A DNA stretch of 64,000 nt from Rutidosis leptorrhynchoides (lineage: Eukaryota; Streptophyta; Magnoliopsida; Asterales; Asteraceae): the NCBI RefSeq assembly GCF_046630445.1, contig NC_092338.1, positions 153,312,501 through 153,376,500 on the forward strand, written 5' to 3'. The notes beneath the pieces are model-generated. The model saw only the letters and a program-made list of their open reading frames with translations. It was not told the DNA's origin and ran no database searches. The position numbers and the translations under genes are program-made. Positions 1 to 9,863 of the stretch are shown piece after piece. How positions within the stretch are numbered: position 1 is the first letter of the stretch; every line of letters starts with the position of its first letter.

Positions 1-312
1 TTTCTTGAGATCCTTGTACATCTTCCCCGTTCCAGGATGTATTGAGTATCTGGTTTTATGAGCTTCTCTAAGTACCATTTCTCTCATATCTCCAAATTTT
101 GGTACCCAAATCCTTTCAGCCCTATACCGGGTTCCGTCTTTCTGAATATTAAGATGCTTCTCCGATCCTTTGGGTATTTCATCCTTTAAATTTCCCTCTT
201 TTAAAACTCCTTGTTGCGCCTCCTTTATTTGAGTAGTAAGGTTATTGTGAATTATTATATTCATAGATTTTACTCGAATGGGTTCTCTGTCCTTCCTGCT
301 CAAGGCGTCGGC
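1..312 (-). pseudogene. Pol fragment of element C (RNase H end to integrase zinc region), severed 3' part
   Basis: Read on the minus strand, this stretch matches the post-RNase H linker and the start of the integrase zinc-binding region of the Ty3/gypsy polyproteins elsewhere in the window (compare 18231-18560 and 35635-35940). It stops at 312, where the LTR of element A begins. The reading frame resumes on the other side of A at 23067, so this is the downstream half of element C's polyprotein, cut by insertion. The rest of C's integrase and its 3' LTR lie left of the window. Confidence 0.85.
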
Positions 313-1182
313 TGTAGTGACCCGAACTTTTCCATGTTTATATATATTAATTGAGATTGATATTTACAAGATTAAATGTTTCCAACATGTTAAGCTTAAG
401 ACTTGATTAATTGAAATATGTTTCATATACACAATTGACCACCCAAGTTGACCGGTGATTCACGAACGTTAAAACTTGTAAAAACTATATGATGACATAT
501 ATATGGATATATATATAGTTAACATGATACTATGATAAGTAAACATATCATTAAGTATATTAAAAATGAACTACATATGTAAAAACAAGACTACTAACTT
601 AATGATTTTTAAACGAGACATACATGTAACGATTATCGTTGTAAAGACATTTAATGGATATATATCATATTAAGAGATATTCATACATGATAATATCATG
701 ATAATATAATAATTTAAAATCTCATTTGATATTACAAACATTGGGTTAACAACATTTAACAAGATCATTAACCTAAAGGTTTCAAAACAACACTTACATG
801 TAACGACTAACGATGACTTAACGACTCAGTTAAAATGTATATACATGTAGTGTTTTAATATGTATTTATACACTTTTGAAAGACTTCAATACACTTATCA
901 AAATACTTCTACTTAACAAAAATGCTTACAATTACATCCTCGTTCAGTTTCATCAACAATTCTACTCGTATACACCCGTATTCGTACTCGTACAATACAC
1001 AGCTTTTAGATGTATGTACTATTGGTATATACACTCCAATGATCAGCTCTTAGCAGCCCATGTGAGTCACCTAACACATGTGGGAACCATCATTTGGCAA
1101 CTAGCATGAAATATCTCATAAAATTACAAAAATATGAGTAATCATTCATGACTTATTTACATGAAAACAAAATTACATATCC

Positions 1183-1192
1183 TTTATATCTA
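1183..1192 (+). promoter_or_regulatory. Candidate TATA region of LTR A
   Basis: A TTTATATCTA stretch is followed about 30 bp later by a CA-rich and then CT-rich leader typical of plant transcript starts. The same arrangement occurs in the 3' LTR near 20670 and in D near 38078. This is a weak call from composition only. Confidence 0.25.
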
Positions 1193-3169
1193 ATCCATAC
1201 AACAACGACCAAAAACACCTACAAACACTTTCATTATTCAATTTTCTTCATCTAATTGATTTCTCTCAAGTTCTATCTTCAAGTTCTAAGTGTTCTTCAT
1301 AAATTCTACAAGTTCTAGTTACATAAAATCAAGAATACTTTCAAGTTTGCTAGCTCACTTCCAATCTTGTAAGGTGATCATCCAACCTCAAGAAATCTTT
1401 GTTTCTTACAGTAGGTTATCATTCTAATACAATGTAATAATCATATTCAAACTTTGGTTCAATTTCTATAACTATAACAATCTTATTTCAAGTGATGATC
1501 TTACTTGAACTTGTTTTCGTGTCATGATTCTGCTTCAAGAACTTCGAGCCATCCAAAGATCCGTTGAAGCTAGATCCATTTTTCTCTTTTCCAGTAGGTT
1601 TATCCAAGGAACTTAAGGTAGTAATGATGTTCATAACATCATTCGATTCATACATATAAAGCTATCTTATTCGAAGGTTTAAACTTGTAATCACTAGAAC
1701 ATAGTTTAGTTAATTCTAAACTTGTTCGCAAACAAAAGTTAATCCTTCTAACTTGACTTTTAAAATCAACTAAACACATGTTCTATATCTATATGATATG
1801 CTAACTCAATGATTTGAAACCTGGAAACACAAAAAATACCGTAAAACCGGATTTACGCCGTCGTAGTAACACCGCGGGCTGTTTTGGGTTAGTTAATTAA
1901 AAACTATGATAAAATTTGATTTAAAAGATGTTATTCTGAGAAAATGATTTTTATTATGAACATGAAACTATATCCAAAAATTATGGTTAAACTCAAAGTG
2001 GAAGTATGTTTTCTAAAATGGTCATCTAGACGTCGTTCTTTCGACTGAAATGACTACCTTTACAAAAATGACTTGTAACTTATTTTTCCGACTATAAACC
2101 TATACTTTTTCTGTTTAGATTCATAAAATAGAGTTCAATATGAAACCATAGCAATTTGATTCACTCAAAACGGATTTAAAATGAAGAAGTTATGGGTAAA
2201 ACAAGATTGGATAATTTTTCTCATTTTAGCTACGTGAAAATTGGTAACAAATCTATTCCAACCATAACTTAATCAACTTGTATTGTATATTATGTAATCT
2301 TGAGATACCATAGACACGTATACAATGTTTCGACCTATCATGTCGACACATCTATATATATTTCGGAACAACCATAGACACTCTATATGTGAATGTTGGA
2401 GTTAGCTATACAGGGTTGAGGTTGATTCCAAAATATATATAGTTTGAGTTGTGATCAATACTGAGATACGTATACACTGGGTCGTGGATTGATTCAAGAT
2501 AATATTTATCGATTTATTTCTGTACATCTAACTGTGGACAACTAGTTATAGGTTACTAACGAGGACAGCTGACTTAATAAACTTAAAACATCAAAATATA
2601 TTAAAAGTGTTGTAAATATATTTTGAACATACTTTGATATATATGTATATATTGTTATAGGTTCGTGAATCAACCAGTGGCCAAGTCTTACTTCCCGACG
2701 AAGTAAAAATCTGTGAAAGTGAGTTATAGTCCCACTTTTAAAATCTAATATTTTTGGGATGAGAATACATGCAGGTTTTATAAATGATTTACAAAATAGA
2801 CATAAGTACGCGAAACTATATTCTATGATTGAATTATCGAAATCGAATATGCCCCTTTTTATTAAGTCTGGTAATCTAAGAATTAGGGAACAGACACCCT
2901 AATTGACGCGAATCCTAAAGATAGATCTATTGGGCCTAACAAACCCCATCCAAAGTACCGGATGCTTTAGTACTTCGAAATTTATATCATATCCGAAGGG
3001 TGTCCCGGAATGATGGGGATATTCTTATATATGCATCTTGTTAATGTCGGTTACTAGGTGTTCACCATATGAATGATTTTTATCTCTATGTACGGGATGT
3101 GTATTGAAATATGAAATCTTGTGGTCTATTATTATGATTTGATATATATAGGTTAAACCTATAACTCAT

Positions 3170-3183
3170 CAACATTTTTGTTG
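3170..3183 (+). other. Conserved LTR hairpin CAACA-TTTT-TGTTG
   Basis: A perfect 5-bp stem with a 4-nt loop lies about 370 bp before the end of the LTR, just upstream of the shared motif AAGCATGTTTATTCTCAGGT. Copies lie at 22680-22693 (A 3' LTR), 28442-28455 (C, minus) and 40059-40072 (D). The same site in LTR B reads CAACC-TTTT-GGTTG (15147-15160), and in LTR H it reads CAACA-TTCG-TGTTG on the minus strand (59747-59760). The paired changes support a folded RNA. Confidence 0.6.
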
Positions 3184-3553
3184 ACGTTTTAAGCATGTTT
3201 ATTCTCAGGTGATTATTAAGAGCTTCCGCTGTCGCATACTTAAATAAGGACGAGATTTGGAGTCCATGCTTGTATGATATTGTGTAAAAACTGCATTCAA
3301 GAAACTTATTTTGTTGTAACATATTTGTATTGTAAACCATTATGTAATGGTTGTGTGTAAACAGGATATTTTAGATTATCATTATTTGATAATCTACGTA
3401 AAGCTTTTTAAACCTTTATTGATGAAATAAAGGTTATGGTTTGTTTTAAAATGAATGCAGTCTTTGAAAAATGTCTCATATAGAGGTCAAAACCTCGCAA
3501 CGAAATCAATTAATATGGAACGTTTTTAATCAATAAGAACGGGACATTTCAGT

Positions 3554-3565
3554 TGGTATCCGAGC
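3554..3565 (+). other. Primer-binding site of element A (tRNA-iMet type)
   Basis: TGGTATCCGAGC starts 2 nt after the LTR. It differs at one base from TGGTATCAGAGC, the complement of the 3' end of plant initiator methionine tRNA, which element B carries exactly at 9002-9013. Confidence 0.8.
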
Positions 3566-3760
3566 GTTGGTCTTAGAGAACTAGAATTTTGCATTAGTGT
3601 GTCTTATCGAGTTTGTTAGGATGCATTAGTGAGTCTGGACTTCGACCGTGTTTACTTGAAAAATGATTGCTTAACAAATTTTGTTGGAAACTATATATTT
3701 TTAACATGTGAATATTATGTGATATATTAATCTCTTAACGCGTTTGATATTATGTGATAG

Positions 3761-4373
3761 ATGTCTACCTCTAGAACAAGTCCCATTGACTCACCTAATA
3801 ATAATGAAGAGTCAAATGTAAATTGGAATGATTCGTGGACTGATTCACAAGTTCCCGAAGAGGAACCGGAAGAAGAGTCGGAACCGGAAGAAGAATCGGA
3901 ACCGGAAGAAGAATCGGAACCGGATGAAGAAATAGAACCAGTGGGGGAAATAATAAAACGGTTAAGTAAAAGAAAATCCTCAACCAACCGACCAAGGTTA
4001 ATTATGGTCAATGGTGTTTCCGCCAAGGAAGCAAAATATTGGGAGGATTACCAATTCTCCGATGAATCGGATTCCACGAGAATTCCGATGATGTTATAGA
4101 AATTACCCCAACTGAATTTAAAAAGGCAAAAGAAAATAATAAGGGAAAGGGCATAAAAATAGAGAAATCTAATTCCAACCCCGATGAACTTTATATGTAT
4201 CGTCAACCCCCGAAGTCCTTAAGTTGTAACAATGACCCGGGAACCTCTAAACCACCAGGTTTTTCAAACCAGTGTGGAAAACGACGGCTCGTATTAGGGG
4301 AACATCATATATCCCTAGAAACTTGGCAAAACGAACCAAAACCGAAGAAGAAGAAACAAGCGAGTCGGAATAA
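3761..4373 (+). pseudogene. Acidic repeat protein gene of element A, frameshifted
   Basis: The start MSTSRTSPIDSPNNNEES is followed by an acidic tract of EEESEP units and then a basic KRLSKRKSSTNRP stretch. Compared with the intact copy in D (30734-31384), this copy lost one base near 4074 and another near 4270, so only the first 112 codons read correctly. The downstream frame ends at TAA 4371-4373. The gene lies between the primer site and the F-box gene. Function is unknown. The low-complexity acidic region recalls disordered adaptor proteins, but no domain is recognised. Confidence 0.7.
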
Positions 4374-4511
4374 GATAGTTGTATTCGTGTGGTGTAATAT
4401 ATGTAATATAGTGTGCTTATGCTTTATGATATATGTAAAAATTGCTTGTATTAATAAGTATTTTTTTTTATGAATCTAACTCTTGTCTATTTTACAGTAT
4501 AAAAACACAAA

Positions 4512-5195
4512 ATGGATAGACAACCCAATATTTTAAGAGACCTACCCGGAGACATGATTGATGAAATCTTGTCTAGAGTCGGTCAGAATTCTTCGGCACA
4601 ACTATTTAAGGCGAGATCAGTTTGTAAGACATTCGAAGAACGTTCCAAGAATGCCTTGGTTTATAAAAGGCTTTCGTTCAAAAGATGGGGGATATCACAT
4701 TGGGAAATCCATAAGTTACGATGTGTTTACTTTGACGCATATATTGCGGGGAACCCAAATGCTATTTTACGCAATGGGTTAAGAAATTATTTTGACTCAA
4801 TATATCCGAATATTGGACTTCGTGATTTAGAAAAAGCGGCTAACATGCAACACAAAGAAGCATGTTATGCTTATGGATTAGTAATGTTCGCTTCTCACCA
4901 AAGTGAGAACAAGAACATCAGGCTACAACTATTAAACAAAACGTTCCCACAAGTGACGGAGTCGGTAATTGGGGTAAGAAATGAGGTTTTTAGATTGTTA
5001 CGGGACTGTTGGACATTACGTAACCCTCGTCCCTTTAATGACGTTACAACACGTTGTCTTATCAACGGCCATAACGGTTATGTTCCACAAGACCAAGGAT
5101 GGGAAGTAATTCTAGTAAAACCAGAATGCATGACTTGTTTCTGGACGTATGAATTACGTGTCTTTATTGCCTTTGCTGAACGACTTGTGTACTAG
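4512..5195 (+). CDS. F-box protein carried by retrotransposon A
   Basis: This is an intact 227-codon frame. Residues 7-47 form an F-box (LPGDMIDEILSRVG, then SVCKTFEE), the segment that binds SKP1 in SCF ubiquitin ligases. The following RLSFKRWGISHW region and the AGNPNAILRNGLRNYF and ANMQHKEACYAYGL stretches resemble the Sel1-like part of plant F-box proteins of the At2g35280-like type. The C-terminus has a conserved KPECMTCFWTYELRVF block. It sits about 300 bp before gag and after the acidic ORF, inside the LTR element. The copy in C is intact and differs at about 17 residues counted by eye; D has a frameshift. The reading frame has outlasted gag-pol of this same element, which is full of stops. 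The family call rests on recognition of the pattern, not on a search. Confidence 0.85.
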   Translation: MDRQPNILRDLPGDMIDEILSRVGQNSSAQLFKARSVCKTFEERSKNALVYKRLSFKRWGISHWEIHKLRCVYFDAYIAGNPNAILRNGLRNYFDSIYPNIGLRDLEKAANMQHKEACYAYGLVMFASHQSENKNIRLQLLNKTFPQVTESVIGVRNEVFRLLRDCWTLRNPRPFNDVTTRCLINGHNGYVPQDQGWEVILVKPECMTCFWTYELRVFIAFAERLVY

Positions 5196-5387
5196 CTAGA
5201 ATTATCTTCACAACCATCTTGTATCAAATTTATTGTGTGTTATATTTCATGCTATATGTAAAATAAGCGGTATTGTAAGTTTGTAAAATATTGTGTAAAA
5301 GTTTGAACGCGAAATATTATTATAATCAGTTTTTCATATAGAATTGTAGTAGTTGAATTGTATATTAGCTACTAAGTATGAACTTAA

Positions 5388-5404
5388 CGGGTAGGTACTA
5401 CCCG
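5388..5404. other. Hairpin CGGGTAG-GTA-CTACCCG between F-box gene and gag
   Basis: Seven-base inverted arms enclose a GTA loop. The left half (AACGGGTAGGTAC) is identical to the sequence immediately before the 3' LTRs at 19786-19798 and 37185-37197, and the right half (TACCCGAA) resembles the LTR start TGTAGTGACCCGAA. It may be an internal plus-strand primer site or the relic of an old internal-region/LTR junction. Copies lie at 10064-10080, 26250-26266 and 32391-32407. Confidence 0.7.
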
Positions 5405-5536
5405 AATTTAAACTTATAAAACGCTAATATGAAGAAAAAGCTTTTATAAATGAGTTCATATTATGCTACGAAATACTATTAACTACTCTTAATATTCTGT
5501 ATGATTAACTTGTTCCATTTGACTATTTTGAAGGAA

Positions 5537-5838
5537 ATGGCACCGACTACTCGACACACTGTGAATATGAATGAATAGGAATTCTGTACTTTTCTAGCTT
5601 CAAACATAGCCGCAGTACAGGCTGCGCTACATACCAACAATAACCTTGGATCTAGCAGTACAGGAAATCGTGTAGGATGCACCTACAAAGAATTCACTGC
5701 CTGCAAACCTTTGTAATTTGATGGAACCGAAGGACCGATCGGATTGAAACGGTGGACCGAGAAGGTCAAATCGGTGTTTGCCATAAGTAAGTGTACTGAA
5801 GAGGACAAAGTGAAGTACGCTACGCATACCTTCACAGG
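5537..5838 (+). pseudogene. gag of element A, N-terminal part
   Basis: The ATG opens [13 protein letters not shown], as in the gag of C and D. In-frame stops follow (TAG at the position corresponding to EEEF, TAA/TAG-type breaks before FDGTEG). The coding sequence is then cut at 5838 by element B; the last five bases (acagg) are the target duplication. Gag continues at 15493. The protein would build the virus-like particle of the retrotransposon. Confidence 0.85.
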
Positions 5839-6589
5839 TGTGACGACCCGGAAATTTCCGACTAAATTTAAACTTTATCTTTATATTATTCTGACACGAT
5901 AAGCAATGTTTGTTAAGTTAAATCTCAAGGATTTTAAACTATGTTTATACATTCATTTAAACCTCAACCAAATTCCAATGATTCACGAACCATTAAATGA
6001 ACATATATGAATATGTATGTATATGTGTATATGTTATAAATTGAAAATGTCAACAAAGTATTTAAAAGTATAATGCTTTATATGAATGTATTTGTTTCAA
6101 TATGATTATCGACGAAATTAAAAAAAAATATATTAAATGATTGAATTATCAGAAACATTGAATTATGATTACAAGTCTCTGTTGAGAGGTCTACTATGAT
6201 TTGAGAAATCTATTCCTCTTAACGATATTCGGAATAATTTGTAAAGCTATTTATAAATAAAAATAAAAAGTGTCATTTACGAAAGTTAGACAAAAGCTAG
6301 TGGAGAATTGGTTTCCATAATATTCTATTAATCTATTTTCAAACGTACAAAAACGTTTTCAGTTTAAAAAGATCTTTATTATTAAAACGTATATAACTTT
6401 TATAAATATCTAGAATCACTTTTGACAACTCATTACTTAACCAGTATAATAAATATAACGATATTTATATTTTATTTCATTAAATATATATAACGATTTA
6501 AATTAATATTATATATATTTATACGCGTATTATACATACATAGTTTTTATACTTTTACTATACTTTAAATTTACCTTTACTTTACTTTA

Positions 6590-6784
6590 ACTTTAATAAT
6601 TCACTTTAATAATTCATACTTTAATAATTCACTTTAATAATTCATACTTTAATAATTCACTTTAATAATTCATACTTTAATAATTCACTTTAATAATTCA
6701 TACTTTAATAATTCACTTTAATAATTCATACTTTAATAATTCACTTTAATAATTCATACTTTAATAATTCACTTTAATAATTCA
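6590..6784 (+). repeat. 28-bp minisatellite in LTR B
   Basis: Tandem copies of a 28-bp unit alternate CTTTAATAATTCA with CTTTAATAATTCATA, about seven in this LTR and about six in the 3' LTR (13250-13414). Confidence 0.9.
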
Positions 6785-6869
6785 AAAATCTATTATAAAT
6801 AGAATTCAATAGGTTTCATTATTTCATAGAAACTTGAAAATACATTTCTCTAAACTCTCTCAATCGATT

Positions 6870-7037
<168 letters not shown>

Positions 7038-9001
7038 CTCTATATTATTTCAAGATATTATTAGTATACATAAAATATTACGATGGAGCGATGTCCGAGT
7101 GATTTCAAAATAGTTTTTTGAATGAGTCGAAGCTAAGGAAATTATGGGTTATAGCTATGGAGGTGATGGGTATGGTTCATGGGTATGCTCGTGAGGTCAA
7201 TCTAGTGTTTATCATCTCCGTTGCGTCTACGTACTTTCCTGCAATATTGAATCTCAATATTGATACGTGAGCACTCATAACTTAACTTTTATATATCAAT
7301 AGTGTATCCCTGACTAGTGCTCGAGTATATAGGATTATGCATGCTTGTACATTCGATATTGTCCTTAGATAGGTTTGTTGAATCCTGAATTAGATACATA
7401 TGCTACTGAGATAGGGTATATGATATGCATGTCATTGGAAAGCTAGCGAAAAATTAAGAACTTTTCATTTAGATATCGAATGGTTTCGATGAACGGATTT
7501 GAAGTTATAGTCAACTGAATTTTAGTATTATTGTTAAAATGATTATTATTACTATCGTCGTTATTATTTTAATAGAAATATCATTGTTATTATAAAATAT
7601 CATTATTACTATTATGTTAGTATTATCATTTTATCATAATAACATTTTTAGTAAATATAAATATTGTTATTTTTTTATAGAATAATAATAATTATTATTA
7701 CAAAATAATACAACTTTTACTTATTATTATTATGATCAATATTATTTTATCAAATAAATGGGGGATACAAAGATATTTTTCACCACGCGTAATATAATTA
7801 CATTAATAATACTTACCACTATAGTTTTAAGATATTAAGTGAACTTTATAAATTTTACTACTTAAGATATATAAAAGTATATTTTATCATATATAAATGT
7901 TAATATAAATTTTTATTAATAAATGACTTTTATTATTATAAAATCTAATAAATATATTTAAACATATAAAACGACTATAGTTAAGTTATATAATAAACAC
8001 ATATAAATTTTAGAAGTCATTTTGGGTTAAGTTGACTTTTGTTGACTTTTGCATATTAGTCTCGAGCATTAGGATTGTGGTACACTATGACTTGACCAAA
8101 AATTGTTAGACAAATATTGACCAACATATAAATATATATAATTAATATAGGTTCGTGAATTCGAGGCCAACCTTGCACTTGTTAAATGACGTTATATGTA
8201 TTTTTACTACGAAATACAGTATGGTGAGTTTCATTTGCTCCCTTTTATATATATTTTTGGGACTGCGAATACATGCGCTGTTTTTTTATAAATGTTTTAC
8301 GAAATAGGCACAAGTACTAAAACTAATTCTACGTGGGTTTAAACCAGAAATATACCCTTAGCTTGGTAACATTAAACTACTTGTCTATGTACGGTAGGCG
8401 CGAATCCTAAAGATAGATCTATTGGGCCTGACAAACCCCATCCTGACTATGGGATGCTTTAGTACTTCGAGGTTATTTTAAACACACCTGATCTGGTGTA
8501 CTTCAGAGGGTAAAACATGAACGTTAAGGCTTGTTACCGGGTGCCTACAATTTATAGAATACTCTTATACACTTGCGAGTGTACATATATTTATAAACGG
8601 AAATCTTGTGGTCTATTAATATATTGAAATGATTGTTATGATTAACCTATGAACTCACCAACCTTTTGATTGACACTTTAAAGCATGTTTATTCTCAGGT
8701 ATTAAAGAAATCTTTCGCTGTGCATTAGCTCATTTTAAGGATATTACTTGGAGTCATTCATGGCATATTTTGAAAGATGTTGCATTCAAGTCATTGAGTT
8801 CATCAAGATTATTATTATGTCAATTATAGTTGGATATATTAAGAAATGGTGTGCATGCCGTCAACTTTCGTTGTAAAGAAAGTTTGTCTTTTAAAAACGA
8901 ATGCAATGTTTGTAAAATGTATCATATAGAGGTCAAAATACCTCGCGATGTAATCAACTATTGTGAATCGTTTATAATGTATATGAACGGGTCCTTTCAG
9001 T

Positions 9002-9013
9002 TGGTATCAGAGC
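9002..9013 (+). other. Primer-binding site of element B
   Basis: TGGTATCAGAGC starts 2 nt after the LTR end and is an exact match to the complement of the 3' end of plant initiator tRNA-Met. Confidence 0.88.
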
Positions 9014-9404
9014 GGTGGTCTTAGCGAACCAAGTCTGCATTAGTGTGTCTAACTGATAGTCATTAGGATGCATTAATGAGCCTGGACTTCGACCGTGTCT
9101 GCATGTCAAAAGTTTTGCTTATCATTTTTGTCGGAAATTGCCTGCTTATCATTCTTAGTCTAGACACATCTTACTGCATTAATTGCATGAATAGTGTATA
9201 GACAAAATTCATATCTTAGCGTATCTGCTAATCCATATCTTAGCGTATCTGTTACTGTAAACTTTGCCTGACATATCCCGTAATTTTCTCCGTAATCTAC
9301 GAAATCTTTTGCGCTATATATATAGATATTCTATGTAATTAGAATACCACCCGATAGCCGAAAAATCATTTCATATCAAAAAATTCTTTATTCAATCGAA
9401 CGAA

Positions 9405-9863
9405 ATGGAATTCGTCATTAGTTCAAGTCCCTCGAATTCCGATATGGAATCCCACTCAAGCTCCGAAAGCAGTGTGACCGGAATGGATCAATCAATTAGC
9501 CATCATCTATTATGAATGAATTGGGAATAGGTTCGTAGCCTCCTCAATAATTAGAGACAAGAAGAAGGTGATCCCTTCCATCCACCACATTGCCCTCTTG
9601 GCGATGAACCTGAAGCACTTACCGGCGAACCGGTCCGAAACACCATTTTCTCTCTCATTTTCAGAGTATCTCGTCACGATTATATACTACATCAAATTCT
9701 AGATTTTATTTATCCGCTCGTCCGAACCGACAATCACCCCGGTGTAATAGAAGAAGTCAACGAGCTTCGCGCTCGAGTAGTGGCTTTAGAGAATATGGTG
9801 CAAGGGTTACAAACACCAACAAATAACGAAGTATTAATTCATAATTTCAATTTTATTGAATAA
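9405..9863 (+). pseudogene. Small leader ORF of element B with three in-frame stops
   Basis: One frame of 153 codons runs from ATG (MEFVISSSPSNSDMESHSSSE) to TAA and contains three internal stops near codons 37-55. The second half is clean: HPPHCPLGDEP, then a heptad-like IEEVNELRARVVALENMVQGL segment that looks like a short coiled coil. It sits in the slot filled by the acidic and F-box genes in family A. The Ser/acid-rich start loosely recalls the A-family acidic ORF. The product is not recognised. Confidence 0.55.

Larger units (their letters stand above)
313..3551 (+). repeat. 5' LTR of element A
   Basis: This 3239-bp LTR begins TG and ends CA and is collinear with 19799-23061 and 37198-40441. 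The 3' partner is 24 bp longer, explained by a 22-bp local duplication near 21726-21770 and 2 bp in a TA run. Scattered substitutions separate the two LTRs, so the insertion is not brand new. No long ORF is present; short frames here are chance. Confidence 0.92.

Noticed and set aside
876..1109. 77-residue ORF in LTR A, repeated in D (37772-38005)
   Set aside because: Present in two LTR copies only because LTRs are copied; it is absent from A's 3' LTR as an open frame and shows no protein features.
3086..3340. 84-residue minus-strand ORF found in both LTRs of A
   Set aside because: It overlaps the conserved hairpin and LTR end; conservation is explained by LTR duplication.
3761..4099. Idea that the acidic ORF is the retroviral gag
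   Set aside because: A separate gag with capsid region and zinc knuckles follows in every copy; the acidic ORF has none of these.
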